Shown here in pieces: positions 61,037-64,000 of a stretch of 64,000 nucleotides of DNA. Within the stretch, counting starts at the first letter, position 1, and each line of letters begins with the position of its first letter. This DNA comes from Aurantimonas sp965217685. GTDB lineage: Bacteria; Pseudomonadota; Alphaproteobacteria; Rhizobiales; Rhizobiaceae. The stretch lies in the NCBI GenBank assembly GCA_965217685.1, contig CBDCIZ010000003.1:3782001-3846000 (forward strand). Reading direction: 5' to 3'. Both the position numbers and the translations under genes were made by a program. Under the pieces are notes generated by a model. The model saw only the letters and a list, made by a program, of their open reading frames with translations. It was not told the origin of the DNA and made no database searches.

Positions 61037-63286
61037 ATGACCGCCGAGCCCCAACAGACCGCCATCACTTCCGAGCTGATCGCCGCCCATGGTCTGAAGC
61101 CCGAAGAATACGACCGGGTGCTCAAGCTGATCGGACGCGAGCCGACGCTGACCGAGCTCGGCATTTTCTCGGCCATGTGGAACGAGCACTGCTCGTATAA
61201 ATCCTCGAAGAAATGGCTGAGAACCCTGCCAACCGAAGGGCCCCGCGTGCTTCAGGGGCCAGGCGAGAATGCCGGCGTCGTCGATATCGGCGACGGGCTC
61301 TGCGTCGTCTTCAAGATGGAAAGCCACAACCACCCCTCCTTCATCGAGCCCTATCAGGGCGCGGCGACCGGCGTCGGCGGCATTCTGCGCGACGTCTTCA
61401 CCATGGGCGCGCGGCCGATCGCGGCGATGAATGCGCTGCGCTTCGGCGATCCGTCCCACGAAAAGACCCGGCATCTCGTGGCGGGCATCGTCGCCGGCGT
61501 CGGTGGCTATGGCAATTCGTTCGGCGTGCCGACCGTCGGCGGCGAGGTGAATTTCCACAGGCGCTACAATGGCAATTGCCTGGTCAACGCATTTGCCGCG
61601 GGCCTTGCGAAATCCGACGCGATATTCCTGTCAGAAGCCAAGGGCGTTGGCCAACCGGTCGTCTATCTCGGCGCCAAGACCGGCCGCGACGGTGTCGGCG
61701 GCGCGACCATGGCGTCGGCCGAATTCGACGAAACCATCGAGGACAAGCGCCCGACCGTACAGGTCGGCGATCCGTTCACCGAGAAATGCCTGCTCGAAGC
61801 GTGCCTCGAATTGATGCAGACGGGGGCCGTCGTCGCCATTCAGGATATGGGTGCGGCGGGCCTCACCTGCTCGGCCGTCGAGATGGGCGCCAAGGGCAAT
61901 CTCGGCATCGAACTCGATCTCGACAAGGTGCCGGTGCGAGAAACCGCGATGACGCCTTACGAGATGATGCTCTCGGAGAGCCAGGAGCGGATGCTGATGG
62001 TGCTCGATCCCTCCAAGCGCGATGCGGCGGAGGCCATCTTTCTCAAATGGGGGCTCGACTTCGCCATCGTCGGGCAGACCACCGACGACCGCCGCTTCCG
62101 CATCCTCTTCGAAGGGCAGGAGGTCGCGAACCTGCCGATCAAGGAGCTGGGCGACGAGGCGCCGGAATACGACCGGCCCTGGACCGAGCCGAAGCCGGCC
62201 AGGGCGATCCATGCGGCGGACATCGTCGAGCCGACGGATTACGGTGTGGCGCTGCTTCAGATGCTTGGCTCGCCGGATCTGTCCTCGCGCCGCTGGGTGT
62301 TCGAGCAATACGACACGCTGATCCAGGGCAACACGCTGCAGCGGCCGGGCGGCGACGCCGGCGTCGTGCGGGTCGACGGCCATGCGACGAAGGCCCTCGC
62401 CTTTTCGTCGGACGTCACGCCCCGCTATTGCGAGGCCGATCCCTATCAGGGCGGCATGCAGGCCGTCGCCGAATGCTGGCGCAACCTGACCGCCGTCGGC
62501 GCCGAGCCGCTGGCCGCCACCGACAATCTCAATTTCGGCAATCCCGAAAAGCCGGACCTGATGGGCCAGTTCGTCAAGGCCGTCGAGGGCATCGGCGTGG
62601 CCTGCACGGCCCTCGCCTTCCCGATCGTCTCGGGCAATGTCTCGCTCTACAACGAGACCCATGGCCAGGCGATCCTGCCGACCCCGACCATCGGCGGCGT
62701 CGGCCTGATCGAAGACCGTACCAGAACGGCGACGATCGGCAGCATGCAGGACGGCGACATCCTCTGCCTCATCGGCCGCGACGGCTCCCATCTCGGCGCC
62801 TCGATCTTCCTGCGCGAGATCGCGGGCCGCGAAGACGGCGCGCCGCCGCCGGTCGACCTTGCCGAAGAAAAGCGCAACGGCGATTTCGTCCGCGGACTGA
62901 TCCACGCCGGTGACGTGACCACCTGCCACGATCTCTCCGACGGCGGGCTCGCCATCGCGCTCGCCGAGATGTGCATCGCCTCTGGCCGCGGCGCGGCGAT
63001 CGACGCGGATGTCGCACCGGCGGACAAGGCGAACGCCCATGCCGTCCTCTTCGGCGAAGACCAGGCGCGCTACGTGGTCGCGCTGAAGCCCGAAAGCTTC
63101 GACCACATTGCGGCCAGGGGCGCCGACGCCGGCGTCGACTTCCGCCGCCTCGGTCGGGTCGGCGGCGAAACGCTGGTAGTGAAAGGTCGCTTCGAGACCG
63201 CCGTCAGCGTGCTGACGGCCGCCCATGAAAGCTGGTTCCCGGCCTATATGTCCGGCGAGATCGTCGAACCGGCCGCCGCCGCATGA
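61037..63286 (+). CDS. purL: Phosphoribosylformylglycinamidine synthase, small PurL
   Basis: ATP-dependent synthetase subunit that makes FGAM, 749 residues, of the small PurL type that needs PurS and PurQ. Motifs: IFSAMWNEHCSYKSSK near the N-terminus, FKMESHNHPSFIEPYQGAAT, VQVGDPFTEKCLLEACLE, DMGAAGLTCSAVEMG and TTCHDLSDGGLAIALAEM. The start MTAEPQQTAITSELI at 61037 has AGGA upstream; the open frame from 60950 is not preferred. It closes the purCSQL run and is followed by bolA. Confidence 0.97.
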   Translation: MTAEPQQTAITSELIAAHGLKPEEYDRVLKLIGREPTLTELGIFSAMWNEHCSYKSSKKWLRTLPTEGPRVLQGPGENAGVVDIGDGLCVVFKMESHNHPSFIEPYQGAATGVGGILRDVFTMGARPIAAMNALRFGDPSHEKTRHLVAGIVAGVGGYGNSFGVPTVGGEVNFHRRYNGNCLVNAFAAGLAKSDAIFLSEAKGVGQPVVYLGAKTGRDGVGGATMASAEFDETIEDKRPTVQVGDPFTEKCLLEACLELMQTGAVVAIQDMGAAGLTCSAVEMGAKGNLGIELDLDKVPVRETAMTPYEMMLSESQERMLMVLDPSKRDAAEAIFLKWGLDFAIVGQTTDDRRFRILFEGQEVANLPIKELGDEAPEYDRPWTEPKPARAIHAADIVEPTDYGVALLQMLGSPDLSSRRWVFEQYDTLIQGNTLQRPGGDAGVVRVDGHATKALAFSSDVTPRYCEADPYQGGMQAVAECWRNLTAVGAEPLAATDNLNFGNPEKPDLMGQFVKAVEGIGVACTALAFPIVSGNVSLYNETHGQAILPTPTIGGVGLIEDRTRTATIGSMQDGDILCLIGRDGSHLGASIFLREIAGREDGAPPPVDLAEEKRNGDFVRGLIHAGDVTTCHDLSDGGLAIALAEMCIASGRGAAIDADVAPADKANAHAVLFGEDQARYVVALKPESFDHIAARGADAGVDFRRLGRVGGETLVVKGRFETAVSVLTAAHESWFPAYMSGEIVEPAAAA

Positions 63287-63492
63287 GATGGAGCGGCCTT
63301 GCAATCGCCCATCTGATCGCGACGCAAAGGCGTCGGCCGTGTGGCTCGCCTCGTCCATCGAAGCCTCGGCCCTACGAACGGGCGGCCGCTTCCGATTGAA
63401 CCGGCACGCCGAGCCACCTATCATCTGACGACAGGCGATTCCGCTCAAAGCGCCGGATCGCCAAGAGGCAAGCCCCGCAAGGAGACGACCCG

Positions 63493-63726
63493 ATGCCGAT
63501 GAATGCCCGCGATATCGAGACGATGATCAAGGCGAATATCCCGGACGCCTCCGTGACGATCCGCGATCTCGCCGGCGACGGCGATCACTACGCCGCCGAG
63601 ATCGTCGCCGAGAGCTTTCGCGGCAAGTCTCGGGTGCAGCAGCATCAGATGGTCAATCGGGCTCTCAGCGGCAAGCTCGGGGGTGAACTTCACGCCCTTG
63701 CCCTGCAAACAAGCGTACCGAAGTAA
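63493..63726 (+). CDS. bolA: BolA family protein
   Basis: Small protein of 77 residues with the BolA fold: MPMNARDIETMIKANIPDAS, DGDHYAAEIVAESF and the helix-turn region VQQHQMVNRALSGKLGGELH. BolA proteins partner with monothiol glutaredoxins in iron sensing and Fe-S handling. An AAGGAG ribosome site precedes the ATG. In relatives grxD follows; here the window ends before it could be confirmed. Confidence 0.93.
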   Translation: MPMNARDIETMIKANIPDASVTIRDLAGDGDHYAAEIVAESFRGKSRVQQHQMVNRALSGKLGGELHALALQTSVPK

Positions 63727-63861
63727 AGTGCCGAGACCGATCGTTCGCGGTTCCGGACCACGGTGTTCGCTCCGACCATCTTCAAAACCGTAAGCTTCGA
63801 TGCTATTTGTGCAACTGAAGCTCGTATGCCGCCAAGTGGCGGAAACAGCGTGGATGATGGG

Positions 63862-63966
63862 ATGGCCGACGATTTCGGCCATCAGGTTCTGGAACAGCTT
63901 CGTCTCATCCGTGGCGAAATCGCCGCGGTGGAGAAAAATATTCGGGACTTTCGAAGCGGAGATTGA
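63862..63966 (+). pseudogene. Possible truncated coiled-coil ORF
   Basis: An open frame of 34 codons starting MADDFGHQVLEQLRLIRGEI and ending RSGD before TGA. The beginning resembles a common alphaproteobacterial coiled-coil family that normally runs to 80-100 residues, so this may be a remnant or a very short gene. Start and status are uncertain. Confidence 0.3.
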
Positions 63967-64000
63967 GTCGTCGCTTCAGGGCGACCTATGCGCGTCTGAC

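Noticed and set aside
61631..63448. Minus-strand open frame of 605 codons opposite purL
   Set aside because: Antisense shadow of purL, which has full family motifs.
1..64000. CRISPR arrays, insertion sequences, prophage genes, rRNA operons
   Set aside because: No regularly spaced repeats, transposase motifs, phage structural genes or rRNA sequence were seen; the 57-bp tandem pair has only two copies.

Overview
The window is a chromosomal segment from a GC-rich alphaproteobacterium, almost certainly in the order Hyphomicrobiales (Rhizobiales). The evidence is gene order: argS-SPOR-nagZ-...-tatABC-serS-surE-pcm-nlpD-yajC-secDF, alaC-hom-glpX-recJ, pcm-tolC-popZ, dgt-erpA-xthA and purB-...-DUF1476-purCSQL-bolA are all familiar rhizobial neighbourhoods. 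PopZ, the Usg-like protein, the zeta subunit (DUF1476) and an FeS-type bacterial photolyase point the same way. A more precise family (something near Aurantimonadaceae or Rhizobiaceae) would be a guess. No phage, insertion sequence, CRISPR array or rRNA operon is visible; this is mostly core chromosome. The only RNA gene recognised is a tRNA-Cys at 28265-28338.

Layout. 1-17925: envelope and export block, almost all on the minus strand. Read in the direction of transcription it is dgt, argS, a SPOR protein, nagZ, an ABC ATPase, tatA-tatB-tatC, serS, surE, pcm, nlpD; then yajC and a secDF cut by the window edge, with a DUF815 ATPase on the plus strand between nlpD and yajC. 18028-28797: erpA-xthA on plus, then a minus-strand run of a Sel1-repeat protein, ilvD, a FadL-type porin, popZ, tolC and a second pcm, then tRNA-Cys and a small zinc-ribbon protein. 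28963-37059 (minus): degP, recJ, glpX, hom, alaC and a lipoprotein. 37246-42336 (plus): phaC, hlyU-like, sfsA-map, radC. 42363-51159: usg, a (6-4)-type photolyase with an SDR and a DUF2256 protein, then a molybdo-hydroxylase maturation block (MoeA-MobA fusion, split XdhC, CoxE, CoxD) and a flavin reductase. 51357-53858: a translationally coupled trio of periplasmic binding protein, P1 peptidase and small secreted protein. 54027-63966: purB, small accessory genes, then purC-purS-purQ-purL with extra small genes between, and bolA.

How they work together. The first block joins protein export (SecDF-YajC, TatABC) to cell-wall turnover (NagZ, SPOR, NlpD) and two aminoacyl-tRNA synthetases. The purine block carries the PurS/PurQ/small-PurL form of FGAM synthetase. 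The Cox-type block looks like a maturation kit for a molybdenum CO-dehydrogenase/xanthine-dehydrogenase family enzyme whose structural genes are not in the window.

Nothing here is a clear, wholly new system. The best leads are an H1-like basic tail on PHA synthase, a roughly 50-residue insertion in the catalytic domain of seryl-tRNA synthetase, an orphan ABC ATPase where scpA-scpB would be expected, a 57-bp tandem repeat between the photolyase and its SDR neighbour, the orphan Cox maturation block, and two lipoprotein genes inserted between purQ and purL.
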